The translations under genes and the position numbers were made by a program. This document shows positions 35,792-43,772 of a stretch of DNA of 64,000 nucleotides, piece by piece; the first letter of the stretch is position 1, and the number at the start of each line of letters is the position of its first letter. The stretch comes from JBBRYB01 sp038238115. Lineage in GTDB: Bacteria; Actinomycetota; Actinomycetes; Propionibacteriales; Nocardioidaceae. The stretch is from NCBI GenBank assembly GCA_038238115.1, contig JBBRYB010000013.1, positions 45,384-109,383 on the forward strand, in the 5' to 3' direction. Below the pieces are notes generated by a model. The model saw only the letters and a program-made list of their open reading frames with translations, ran no database searches and had not been told where the DNA came from.

Positions 35792-37213
35792 TCAGCTGGT
35801 CGGCTGTCTCGTCATTGAGAGGACGTCGAGCGCCTCATCGAGCTGGTGCTCGGTCAGGTCGCCGCGGTCGACGTATCCCTCCTCGATGACGACGTCGCGG
35901 ATCGTGCGGCGCTCCTTGACGGCGCGTTTGGCGACGGCCGCGGCGTTCTCGTAGCCGATGTGCCGGTTGAGGGGCGTGACCACCGACGGCGACGACTCGG
36001 CAAGCTCGCGGCAACGCTCCACGTCGGCCTGGATGCCCAGGACGCAGCGGTCCGCGAGCAGTCGGGCTGTGGTCGAGAGTACCCGGATCGACTCCAACAG
36101 GCTGGCGGCCATCACGGGCATCATCACGTTGAGCTCGAAGTTTCCCGAGGCGCCCGCGAAGGCGATCGTGGCGTCGTTGCCGATCACCTGGGCGCACACC
36201 ATCGACATCGCCTCGGGGAGAACCGGGTTGACCTTGCCGGGCATGATGCTCGAGCCGGGCTGCAGGTCTGGCAGGCGAATCTCGCCCAACCCGGCGCGAG
36301 GGCCCGAGCCCATCCATCGCAGGTCCGTACAGGTTTTGTGCAGGCCGATGGCGATGGTGCGCAGCTGGCCACTCGCCTCGACGAGACCGTCGCGGCTTCC
36401 CTGTGCCTCGAAGTGGTTGCGGGCCTCGTGCAGAGGCAGGTGTGTCAGTTCGGCGAGAATCTCGATCACGCGGGCGGCGAAGCCGGGTGGCGTGTTGATG
36501 CCGGTGCCCACGGCGGTGCCGCCCAATGGCAGTTCGGCGATTCGGGGAAGCGACGTCTCGAGGCGCTCGATCCCGATGCGCACCGAAGCGGCATACCCGC
36601 CGAACTCCTGGCCCACCGTCACCGGGGTGGCGTCCATCAAGTGGGTGCGCCCGGCCTTGACAACGTCGGTGAACTCGGCCGCCTTCACCTCGAAGGCGGC
36701 GGCCAGGTGGTCGAGGGCCGGGAGCAGATCACGCGTGATTGCTGCCGCCGCCGCGACGTGGATCGACGTCGGGAACGTGTCGTTGCTCGACTGGCTCGCG
36801 TTGACATGGTCGTTCGGGTGCACGTCGCGACCGAGGGCGGCGGTCGCGAGCGAGGCGATCACCTCGTTGGCGTTCATGTTGCTGGACGTCCCGGACCCGG
36901 TCTGGAAGACGTCGATCGGGAACTCCGCGTCATGGCGACCGTCAGCCACCTCCGTCGCGGCATGCACGATGGCGGCGGCCATGTCGGCCTCGAGCACACC
37001 GAGTTCGGCGTTCGTCTTGGCTGCCGCGGCCTTGATCAGGGCCAGCGCATGGATGTGCTGGGACTCGATGCAGCGGCCGGAGATCGGAAAGTTCTCGACC
37101 GCGCGCTGCGTCTGCGCCCGCCACAGAGCGTGTCGCGGCACCTGGACCTCGCCCATCGTGTCGCGCTCGACCCTGAACTCGCCGGCTGCTGACTCCCGCT
37201 GATCGTCGTCCAT
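35792..37213 (-). CDS. fumC: Class II fumarate hydratase
   Basis: 473 aa from ATG 37213. Interconverts fumarate and malate in the TCA cycle. The superfamily signature GSSIMPGKVNPVLPEAMSMV (about 325-344) is intact, with TGSGTSSNMNANEVIA and NDHVNASQSSNDTFPTSIHV at the other active-site regions. The Ala/Glu substitution pattern favours fumarase over aspartate ammonia-lyase. TACGGT ends 6 bp before ATG (the gap is GGGAGG, which could alternatively serve as ribosome-binding site). A G-rich repeat region lies upstream. Confidence 0.95.
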   Translation of the reverse strand: MDDDQRESAAGEFRVERDTMGEVQVPRHALWRAQTQRAVENFPISGRCIESQHIHALALIKAAAAKTNAELGVLEADMAAAIVHAATEVADGRHDAEFPIDVFQTGSGTSSNMNANEVIASLATAALGRDVHPNDHVNASQSSNDTFPTSIHVAAAAAITRDLLPALDHLAAAFEVKAAEFTDVVKAGRTHLMDATPVTVGQEFGGYAASVRIGIERLETSLPRIAELPLGGTAVGTGINTPPGFAARVIEILAELTHLPLHEARNHFEAQGSRDGLVEASGQLRTIAIGLHKTCTDLRWMGSGPRAGLGEIRLPDLQPGSSIMPGKVNPVLPEAMSMVCAQVIGNDATIAFAGASGNFELNVMMPVMAASLLESIRVLSTTARLLADRCVLGIQADVERCRELAESSPSVVTPLNRHIGYENAAAVAKRAVKERRTIRDVVIEEGYVDRGDLTEHQLDEALDVLSMTRQPTS

Positions 37214-37370
37214 CCTCCCACCGTAACGATCCCCCTCGCCGCGCACCCGGACTCCCACCCCCACTCCGCGCCGCCGCCCGGCGCCCAACGCCCCGCCCGC
37301 CCGAGGCCTCGCCCGCCCGCGGCCCCCCACCCCCACTCCGAGCCGCCCGACGCCCCAGCCGCCCGCCCCC
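37214..37370 (-). repeat. G-rich upstream region of fumC with a direct repeat
   Basis: The strand carrying fumC is strongly G-rich, with many GGG to GGGGGG runs. A 22-bp C-rich block on the plus strand (37254-37275, core CCCACCCCCACTCC) recurs at 37326-37347 with one mismatch, a 72-bp period. G-quadruplex formation in the fumC leader or promoter is possible. Confidence 0.6.
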
Positions 37371-37373
37371 GGC

Positions 37374-37467
37374 CTGCGTTTCCCATGTGCACAAGGAAAG
37401 TGCAGTGTTCACATGGCAGATCCGCCAAGCGAAGGGTGCATCCGCCATGTGCACATGGGAAACGCAG
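37374..37467. repeat. Large inverted repeat enclosing a shared dispersed motif
   Basis: CTGCGTTTCCCATGTGCACA (37374-37393) is exactly reverse-complementary to 37448-37467. Between the arms, about 37402-37418 reads GCAGTGTTCACATGGCA, the same sequence as one arm of the hairpin at 8634-8677. The element lies between fumC and arfB and contains no gene. Confidence 0.85.
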
Positions 37468-37506
37468 AGGCGAATGAGGAGGGGGAGGAGCCGCTGCGCG
37501 GGCTGG

Positions 37507-37932
37507 TCAGTCGCGGGGGGCTTGGCGCCCTCGCTTCAGGTCGCTGCGCTTGCGCTTGCTGTCGAGCCGGCGACGTACCGAGGCGCGCGTCGGCCGGGTC
37601 GCTCGCCGCGGGGGCGGCGGGGGCGCGATCGCTTCCCGGACGAGCTCGGCGAGGCGCTGCTCGGCGGCCTCGCGGTTGCGCAGCTGGGAGCGGTGTTCCG
37701 AGGCCGCCACCGTGACGACGCCGTCGGCAAGCCTGCCCTCAAGGCGTTCGAGGGCCAGCGTCCTGAGACGTTCACTCAACGCTGTGGTGCGCGCTAGGTC
37801 AAAGACAAGCTCCACCCGGGAATCCGTGGTGTTCACCGACTGGCCGCCTGGCCCGCTCGAGCGGGAGAACCGCCACCCCAGCTCGTGCTCCGGGATGACG
37901 ACCCGGAAGTTCACGGTCAGCGGCCCTGGCAT
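37507..37932 (-). CDS. arfB: Alternative ribosome-rescue factor ArfB (YaeJ)
   Basis: 141 aa from ATG 37932. Peptidyl-tRNA hydrolase that frees ribosomes stalled without a stop codon. Residues about 14-31 read IPEHELGWRFSRSSGPGG-Q with the catalytic GGQ at 29-31. The C-terminal tail is strongly basic (RRRLDSKRKRSDLKRGRQ), as needed to enter the mRNA channel. Its start lies inside the last codons of the spermidine-synthase-like gene (16-bp overlap), so the two are coupled. Confidence 0.9.
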   Translation of the reverse strand: MPGPLTVNFRVVIPEHELGWRFSRSSGPGGQSVNTTDSRVELVFDLARTTALSERLRTLALERLEGRLADGVVTVAASEHRSQLRNREAAEQRLAELVREAIAPPPPPRRATRPTRASVRRRLDSKRKRSDLKRGRQAPRD

Positions 37933-38684
37933 GGTGTGAGCGTAGGAGCCTCGCGGTGCCCGAGGAAGAGGTGGTACGTCGTCTGCCGCCGACCGAGCCT
38001 GACCGGAACCACAACCTCGTCGACCCGGCCGAAAACCGCCTGCATGGTCCGCGCCAGTGCCGCCGAGGCGGCGCACGACCAGATCGCCGTGATACCGCGC
38101 GGTCGCGTGGCGTCGCGGCAGATCCGCAGGAACTCGGCTCGATACACCGCGGCGTTGTCGTCGTACACGAGGAAACCGGGGCCGTTGTCGACGTCGAGCA
38201 GCACGACGTCGATCGACCCGCGGGGCTGTCGCGCCACCACGTCTCGGACGTCGCCGACCTCGACCTGAACCCGCGGGTCGGTAACGACCCCGAGGTTCGC
38301 GGTGACCACGCCGTCTCGATGCCACGCCACCAGGCAGGGCTCGATCTCGCCCACCGTGACGCGGTCGACGCGACCGTCGGCGAGCACCTCGGCGAGGGTG
38401 AAGCCGAGGCCCAGGCCACCGATCAGGGTGCTAAGCCCCCGGCCGGCGGTGGGAGCTACGGCATCGAGCGTCGACTTCGCCAGCAGCCGCTCGGTGGAGG
38501 TTTCACGCGTGTCCATCACGAAGACACCGTTGACCCGCAGCTCGAGGGCGTCGTCGACGCGACGGCGCCGCAGCACCACTTCACCACGCTCGCTCACCGA
38601 GCTGGCGACCACGCCGGACGCCGGCCGTCCCGGCACCGGGGCGGATGTGGCTGGCCGTTCGCCGCGGCGCCTAGTTCCACTCAA
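37917..38684 (-). CDS. Spermidine-synthase-like SAM-fold protein
   Basis: About 255 aa if it starts at TTG 38684, just inside the end of the aldo/keto reductase gene; GTG codons downstream are alternatives. Rossmann methyltransferase fold with LSTLIGGLGLGFTLAEVLAD as the nucleotide loop and VTVGEIEPCLVAWHRDGVVT, then IDVVLLDVDNGPGFLVYDDN. It is of the spermidine synthase superfamily, but the N-terminal beta-domain is short. The substrate is unknown; many actinobacterial relatives are not true polyamine enzymes. Overlaps arfB downstream. Confidence 0.75.
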   Translation of the reverse strand: MSGTRRRGERPATSAPVPGRPASGVVASSVSERGEVVLRRRRVDDALELRVNGVFVMDTRETSTERLLAKSTLDAVAPTAGRGLSTLIGGLGLGFTLAEVLADGRVDRVTVGEIEPCLVAWHRDGVVTANLGVVTDPRVQVEVGDVRDVVARQPRGSIDVVLLDVDNGPGFLVYDDNAAVYRAEFLRICRDATRPRGITAIWSCAASAALARTMQAVFGRVDEVVVPVRLGRRQTTYHLFLGHREAPTLTPCQGR

Positions 38685-39606
38685 GGCGGCTGCGCTCGCT
38701 CCAATAGTCGGCGGGCGGTTGAGCCATCCCACCGAGAGCGGCCAGGTCACCGGCCGTGAGCTGTATCGAACGTGCCGCCAGGTTGCTCTCCAGCTGGTCG
38801 ACGGTCGAAGCGCCGACCAGGACCACAGTGGCCGGCTGGGCGCCAGCTGCGGCGATGGCCACAGCATCGGGGGGGACGTCGAGCCTGGCTGCTATGCCGC
38901 ACAGCGCCGCCGGAGGGTCACCCCGCTGTGTGAGCCGGCCGTTCGCGACCGTCTCCTTGAGCGCGACGTGCCAGCCCTCGGCATGGACCTGGGCAAGGGC
39001 AGCGCCGCACGACGTCTCCAGCACGTTCCAGGTTGCCTGTACGGCGCTCAGCGGGCCGGAGGCACCGAGCGCCAATGCCTGGCCCAGCACGTCCGCCTGG
39101 TGAGCACCGCTCGTCGACAACCCGGTGCGTACCCCGGTCTCGGCCAGCCGGCCGAGGCCATCGAGGAGCGCGTGGTCGTGGAGGGCGGGGCTGTCGGACG
39201 TCACACTGTGGATCAGATAGACGTCCGGAGGGCCGCCCAGCGCTTCCAGCGTCTCCTTCCACTGCCGCTCCAAGGTCGCCAGCGAATGGTTCTTGACCTC
39301 GTGCCGCGCCACGTCGACGCGCCAATCCGCGACGTAGGTGTAACCCCACTTGGATCCCACTGCCAGCTGCTCGCGTCGGCCCGGGTGAACACGCAGCCAG
39401 TCCCCGAGGAACTCCTCCGCACGGCCGTAGGAGCGTGCCGCGTCGATGTGGCGGACGCCGGCATCCCAGGCGGCATCCAGCAGGGTGTGACAGCGCGCGC
39501 GCATCGCATCGACGTCGCGGCCGTCCGCGAAGTCGGCGGCGTGCCCGAGGTTGATGTAGCCGGGGCGACCGACTGCGGCAAGCCCCAGTCCGAATGGCGT
39601 CACCAT
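38671..39606 (-). CDS. Aldo/keto reductase family oxidoreductase
   Basis: 311 aa from ATG 39606 (MVTPFGLGLAAVGRPGYINL); ATG 39642 is also open but would add 12 unconserved residues. TIM-barrel NADPH oxidoreductase with the catalytic tetrad: Asp in HIDAARSYGRAEEFLGDW with its Tyr, Lys in VGSKWGYTY, and His in VYLIHSVTSD. Substrate unknown. It heads a three-gene overlapping run with the spermidine-synthase-like gene and arfB. Divergent from the WS/DGAT gene. Confidence 0.85.
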   Translation of the reverse strand: MVTPFGLGLAAVGRPGYINLGHAADFADGRDVDAMRARCHTLLDAAWDAGVRHIDAARSYGRAEEFLGDWLRVHPGRREQLAVGSKWGYTYVADWRVDVARHEVKNHSLATLERQWKETLEALGGPPDVYLIHSVTSDSPALHDHALLDGLGRLAETGVRTGLSTSGAHQADVLGQALALGASGPLSAVQATWNVLETSCGAALAQVHAEGWHVALKETVANGRLTQRGDPPAALCGIAARLDVPPDAVAIAAAGAQPATVVLVGASTVDQLESNLAARSIQLTAGDLAALGGMAQPPADYWSERSRLEWN

Positions 39607-39739
39607 GCCGAGCGTGCCACCTGATTCGAGCGCCATCGACACCGGCCCACCAGCCCACCCGGAACCTTGCCACGTCCGGGCCCAGCGGCGCGACGAGATC
39701 GGTCAGGTGCAGTGGCGGCGCGGGTGCGAGGATGCACTC

Positions 39740-41200
39740 ATGCAGCCGCTCTCATCGCTCGATGCGCAGTTTCTCTACATCGAGTCGGCGACCACGGTGG
39801 GCCACGTCGGCAGCCTGCTGCTCCTCGACCCGGTGAGCGCCCCGCGTGGCGAGCTGAAGATCGAACGAGTGCGTGAGGTGCTCGAACCCCGGCTGCACCT
39901 GGCCCCTCCGCTGCGCCAGCGTCTGGTGACAGTCCCGCTCGGGCTGGGACTGCCCTACTGGGCCGATGACCCCGACTTCGACATCGAGTTCCACCTCCGG
40001 GACGTCGCGTTGCCGGCGCCCGGAGACGAGCGCCAGCTCGGCGAGCAGGTGGCACGGATCCACGCCCGACCGCTGGATCGGACCCGTCCGCTGTGGGAGA
40101 TGTACCTCATCCACAACGTCGAGGGAGGCCTGCAGGCGCTCTACAGCAAAGTGCACCATGCCGCGATCGACGGCGTCTCGGGTGTGGAGATCCTCGCCAC
40201 GATCATGGACATCGGGATCGAGCCGCGGGTCGAGGAGCCGCCGGATGAGTACTGGAACCCGCAACGCCTGCCGAGCTCGCTCGAGCTGATCGGACGTGGC
40301 CTGGTGGCGGCGGCCACCCAGCCGGTGGACGTCATCCGGACGCTTCCCAGGGCGCTTCCCCACCTTGCCGACCTGCCCGGGGCGGGCCTGCTGCCGGGGG
40401 CGAAGACGGTCAGTGACTTCGCCGACTCGGTGCTCAGGCTCGCCACGGCCGGCACCCATGGCCGCAGCCTCGGGCGCCGTGCCATCTCCACGCCGCCCAC
40501 ACCATTGAACGGGGCCATCACCGCACACCGCAGGTTTGCGTTCGGGTCGCTGCCGCTCACAGACATCAAGGCGGTGAAGAACGCCTTCGCGATGACCGTC
40601 AACGACGTGGTGATGGCGCTGTGTACGACGGCGTTGCGGCGCTGGCTGCTCAACCACGACGGACTGCCCGACCAACCGATCGTCGTGGCCGTCCCCGTCT
40701 CGGTCCGCGCCGACGACCAGCGTGGCTCCAACGGCAACCAGGTGTCGGTGATGCTCGCGGAGATGCCCACGCACATCGCCGACCCGGCCGAGCGTCTCGC
40801 CGGAGTTCAGGCAGCCCTGGCGGAGGCCAAGATCCACTTCGATGCGGTGCCGGCCTCGATCCTGCAGGACATGTCGACCGTCATCCCCACCGCGATGGCG
40901 AGCCTCGCCGCACGCGCCATCTTCTCGATGGTGACGGTTGGCGCCTTCCCGTTCAACCTGTTCGTCTCCAACGTGCCGGGACCGCAGGTGCCTCTGTACG
41001 TCGGCGGCGCGCGCGTGCTCGGCCTCTACCCTGTCTCGGCTATCACCGACCTGACCGGCGCGCTCAACATCACCTTGTTCTCCTACGACGGTGCGCTCGA
41101 CTTCGGCCTCATCGCCTGCCGCGAGCTCGTGCCTGACGTGTGGAACCTCATCGACTACCTTCGTGACGCCCTCGACGAGCTGCTCGTCCTCGCCGCCTGA
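39740..41200 (+). CDS. Wax ester synthase/diacylglycerol acyltransferase (WS/DGAT)
   Basis: 486 aa from ATG 39740. Transfers acyl groups from acyl-CoA to diacylglycerol or fatty alcohols for storage lipid. The N-terminus MQPLSSLDAQFLYIES is typical. The catalytic HHxxxDG motif is HHAAIDG (H139-G145). LPLTDIKAVKNAFAMTVNDV and NLFVSNVPGPQVPLYVGGAR, the second domain's conserved segments, are present. GAGGAT lies exactly 6 bp before ATG, a leaderless-type signal. The 21-bp repeat array starts 22 bp after the stop. Confidence 0.92.
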   Translation: MQPLSSLDAQFLYIESATTVGHVGSLLLLDPVSAPRGELKIERVREVLEPRLHLAPPLRQRLVTVPLGLGLPYWADDPDFDIEFHLRDVALPAPGDERQLGEQVARIHARPLDRTRPLWEMYLIHNVEGGLQALYSKVHHAAIDGVSGVEILATIMDIGIEPRVEEPPDEYWNPQRLPSSLELIGRGLVAAATQPVDVIRTLPRALPHLADLPGAGLLPGAKTVSDFADSVLRLATAGTHGRSLGRRAISTPPTPLNGAITAHRRFAFGSLPLTDIKAVKNAFAMTVNDVVMALCTTALRRWLLNHDGLPDQPIVVAVPVSVRADDQRGSNGNQVSVMLAEMPTHIADPAERLAGVQAALAEAKIHFDAVPASILQDMSTVIPTAMASLAARAIFSMVTVGAFPFNLFVSNVPGPQVPLYVGGARVLGLYPVSAITDLTGALNITLFSYDGALDFGLIACRELVPDVWNLIDYLRDALDELLVLAA

Positions 41201-41221
41201 GCGACCTCCGCTCCGTCGCGC

Positions 41222-41355
41222 GAGGCGCCAGTTGTTCGGGTCGAGGCGCCAGTTGTTCCGGCCTAGCGGCCAGTCGTTCGGGTCGAGGCGCCAGTTGTTC
41301 GGGTCGAGCGGCCAGTTGTTCGGGTCGAGGCGCCAGTTGTTCGGGTCGAGGCGCA
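41222..41355. repeat. Second copy of the 21-bp minisatellite family, about 6 units
   Basis: Six 21-bp units of consensus gaGGCGCCAGTTGTTCGGGTC and a partial seventh, starting 22 bp after the WS/DGAT stop. It differs from the array at 5668-5919 mainly by AGT for AGG. The minus strand reads RLDPNNW repeats without a start. Confidence 0.9.
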
Positions 41356-41393
41356 GGAGCGCCGGCAGATTGCCGCGCAAAGGCTGCCTGCCT

Positions 41394-42212
41394 TTAGACG
41401 CTGGGTCGGTCGCCACGGAGGCGAGCGACGTAGCGGTCGGCCGAACGGCGTACGGCCGCTGCTCCGTCCTGCACGACGACCCGCCCCCACCAGCCGCCGT
41501 AGACGCGGTCGAAATCGAAACGCTCGACGCGGTGAGCGATGTCGAGCACAGTCGTCTCGTCGAGCGGGATGAGGTTCGGGTAGCTCCACATGAAGCTGAC
41601 CCAGTCGCGGTCCTGGACGACCGTGATCGTGTCGCCGGTGAGCAGTGCCCCGCGGCCATCCGACCCTGCCGGCCAGTGCAGCACGGCGGCGCCGTCGAAA
41701 TGCCCCCCGATGCGTGCCACGGTCACGCCGGGCACCGGTTCGACCTCGTCGTCGAAGATCTCGATGCGCGACGACTGCCGCTGAATCCACGCCGCGTCCG
41801 CGCGCGGCACGAAGATGCGGGCGTTGAAGGCGTCGGCGAAGTCCACGTTGGCACCGTAGAAGTGCGGATGCGACATGCAGATCGCCTCGATGCCACCGAG
41901 TGCGGTGACCTGCTCGCGGGCGTGATTGTCGAGCAGCGAGACGCAGTCCCACAACACGTTGCCTTGCGGCGTGCGTACGAGCAGGGCGCGCTGCCCGATG
42001 GCGAAGGCCGGCGCAGTGCCGACTCCGACGAGGTCCTGCTCCTCGTCGCGCAGTTCGCAGACATGGCCATGGGCGAGGTCGGTCGGCGTGGTCCACTGTT
42101 GTCCTTGCCAACCGACGTACTGGCGCTCGTCCGCACAAATCACGCAGCGTTGCGGAGGGACGTCGCTCTCGGACTGCTGCACCCCGCACGTCACACAGAT
42201 CCAGGCTGGCAT
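41394..42212 (-). CDS. Rubredoxin-type zinc ribbon plus divergent MBL-fold protein
   Basis: 272 aa from ATG 42212. Residues about 5-28 form a zinc ribbon (WICVTCGVQQ and PQRCVICADERQYV). A metallo-beta-lactamase fold follows, but its metal site is altered. The usual HxHxDH is SHPHFYG (first two His kept, Asp and His replaced), GGHFDG and LLTGDTITVV remain, and the last His is missing (VYGGWWGRVV). A one-metal or non-hydrolytic role is possible. Monocistronic; transcribed toward the repeat array. Confidence 0.8.
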   Translation of the reverse strand: MPAWICVTCGVQQSESDVPPQRCVICADERQYVGWQGQQWTTPTDLAHGHVCELRDEEQDLVGVGTAPAFAIGQRALLVRTPQGNVLWDCVSLLDNHAREQVTALGGIEAICMSHPHFYGANVDFADAFNARIFVPRADAAWIQRQSSRIEIFDDEVEPVPGVTVARIGGHFDGAAVLHWPAGSDGRGALLTGDTITVVQDRDWVSFMWSYPNLIPLDETTVLDIAHRVERFDFDRVYGGWWGRVVVQDGAAAVRRSADRYVARLRGDRPSV

Positions 42213-42633
42213 ATCGACTCTCCCACCTCTGTCGTGTTGGCCAAGCCTCGCCCTGATCGCGGGCGCTCGGCTCCGGTTGGGTGATGACTGTTCGAGACTG
42301 TCATAGGCAGTCTGGGCGGAGCCGTCGGTCCTTCTTCCAACTGAGACCACCTCAGGCGAAGCCCGTTGCCGCGCCAACCTCTGCATACACGGCCGGGGTG
42401 GCGGTTCCGCATCCGGCTGCCCGCCAATTCGTAGGACGGCTGATGCCGGCCGACGAGCACGACGGCCTCACGCCGTTGCCGGGGAGTGCTGTCACACCTC
42501 AGCGAGCTGTGCCTCGCCGACGCAAAGGGTGAGGTGCTCAAGGGCCGATGCAACTCATGGCTTGTCTTTCGCGCGCCAGGCAGTGGCGATCGTGCGCGGG
42601 CGACGGCCTGCGCCCTCGCGTGGGAGCGTGCGG
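42213..42633. other. Gene-free stretch upstream of the MBL gene
   Basis: 420 bp with no credible coding frame or RNA gene. It must hold the promoter of the MBL gene, but no clear element stands out. Nothing else seen. Confidence 0.4.
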
Positions 42634-43533
42634 CTAGGCCCCGAGGCGATGGGCGGTGCGCTGGATTCCCTCGGCGAAGACAGGCCACAGCTCGCGGGGC
42701 AAGTCATGGCCCATGCCCGGGATCAGCATCAGCTCCGCTTCCGGGATAGCACGCGCGGTGGCGCGGCCTCCCGACACGTGCACCAGCCGGTCGCTGAGCC
42801 CATGGATCACCAACGCCGGGAGCCTCAGGCGGCGCAGCGCCTGAGACCGGTCAGGTTGGGCGAGCACCGCCTGCATCTGTCTCACCGCGCCCGCCAGGCT
42901 GATGCCGCGATCGTAGGTCTCACCGGCCCTCTCGCGGGTCTCTTCGGGAGGAGTCGGGAAGGCGGGCGAGCCGATCGCGGCCCAGGTGCGTGCCGAGCGG
43001 GCGATCACCTGCTCACGGGTGGCGCCGCCGCGAGCCAGCAGCATCGGGAACAACCGAGGGTCCTGCCACCCGACGAAGCGTCTGCCCGTCGTCGACATGA
43101 CCGACACGAGGGACAAGACGCGTTCGGGGTGCTCGATCGCCAGCGTCTGGGCGATCATGCCGCCCATCGAGACGCCGGCCACATGGGCCTGCGCAATGCC
43201 CAAGGCGTCGAGCAGGCCGACGCCGTCGGCCGCCATGTCGCTGAGGGTGTACGGCGGGACCGCCGTGCGTCGTACGAAGCCGCGCACCACGTCGCGCCGA
43301 GACCCGCCACGCCCGTCGAGCTTGCTCGACTTGCCGACGTCTCGGTTGTCGAAGCGGACCACGTGAAACCCGCGGCTCGCGAACAGCCTGCACAGCTCGG
43401 GGTTCCACCAGTTCAGCGGACCGCCCAGACCCATCACCAGGAGCAGGGCGGGGTCAGCAGGATCGCCGAACGTGTCGTAGCAGATCTCGATGCCGTCGGC
43501 GAGGCAGACTGTCGCTTCGGTACTTTGCCGCAC
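42634..43533 (-). CDS. Alpha/beta hydrolase
   Basis: 299 aa from GTG 43533, preceded by AAGGAGG at 8 bp. Alpha/beta-hydrolase fold: oxyanion loop VMGLGGPLNWW, nucleophile S122 in VAGVSMGGMIAQTLA, acid Asp in VIHGLSDRLVHVSGG, and the catalytic His in IPGMGHDLPREL. The pattern NPELCRLFASRGFHVVRFDN is common in actinobacterial esterases of this branch. Substrate not predictable. Flanked by a gene-free gap and glpX. Confidence 0.88.
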   Translation of the reverse strand: MRQSTEATVCLADGIEICYDTFGDPADPALLLVMGLGGPLNWWNPELCRLFASRGFHVVRFDNRDVGKSSKLDGRGGSRRDVVRGFVRRTAVPPYTLSDMAADGVGLLDALGIAQAHVAGVSMGGMIAQTLAIEHPERVLSLVSVMSTTGRRFVGWQDPRLFPMLLARGGATREQVIARSARTWAAIGSPAFPTPPEETRERAGETYDRGISLAGAVRQMQAVLAQPDRSQALRRLRLPALVIHGLSDRLVHVSGGRATARAIPEAELMLIPGMGHDLPRELWPVFAEGIQRTAHRLGA

Positions 43534-43772
43534 AGCGGCGACCTCCTTCTCGGTGCGCGGAGTGTGTTCGCAGTCAGCTGCTACCCCGTCCACCAACGTT
43601 CGATGGCGTTGCGCGACGCCCGAGCGGCGATCTGCGCCGGGGTGCGGGGTGCCCCGCAGCAGGCAGCCTCCGCGAACGAAGTTCGTCGCCCGATGCTCCG
43701 CACCGATCTCTTCCACGGCCTTGATCTCATCCGCCGGACGCCGCCCAAGACGAGCAACGTTGGCGGGCGCGG

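Noticed and set aside
35846..37192. 448-codon frame antisense to fumC
   Set aside because: Shadow frame; fumC carries its signature in the other strand.
39752..41659. 635-codon minus-strand frame through WS/DGAT and the repeat array, with RLDPNNW repeats
   Set aside because: It is antisense to a clear WS/DGAT gene, and the heptapeptide repeats come from the 21-bp minisatellite; there is no start or ribosome-binding site.
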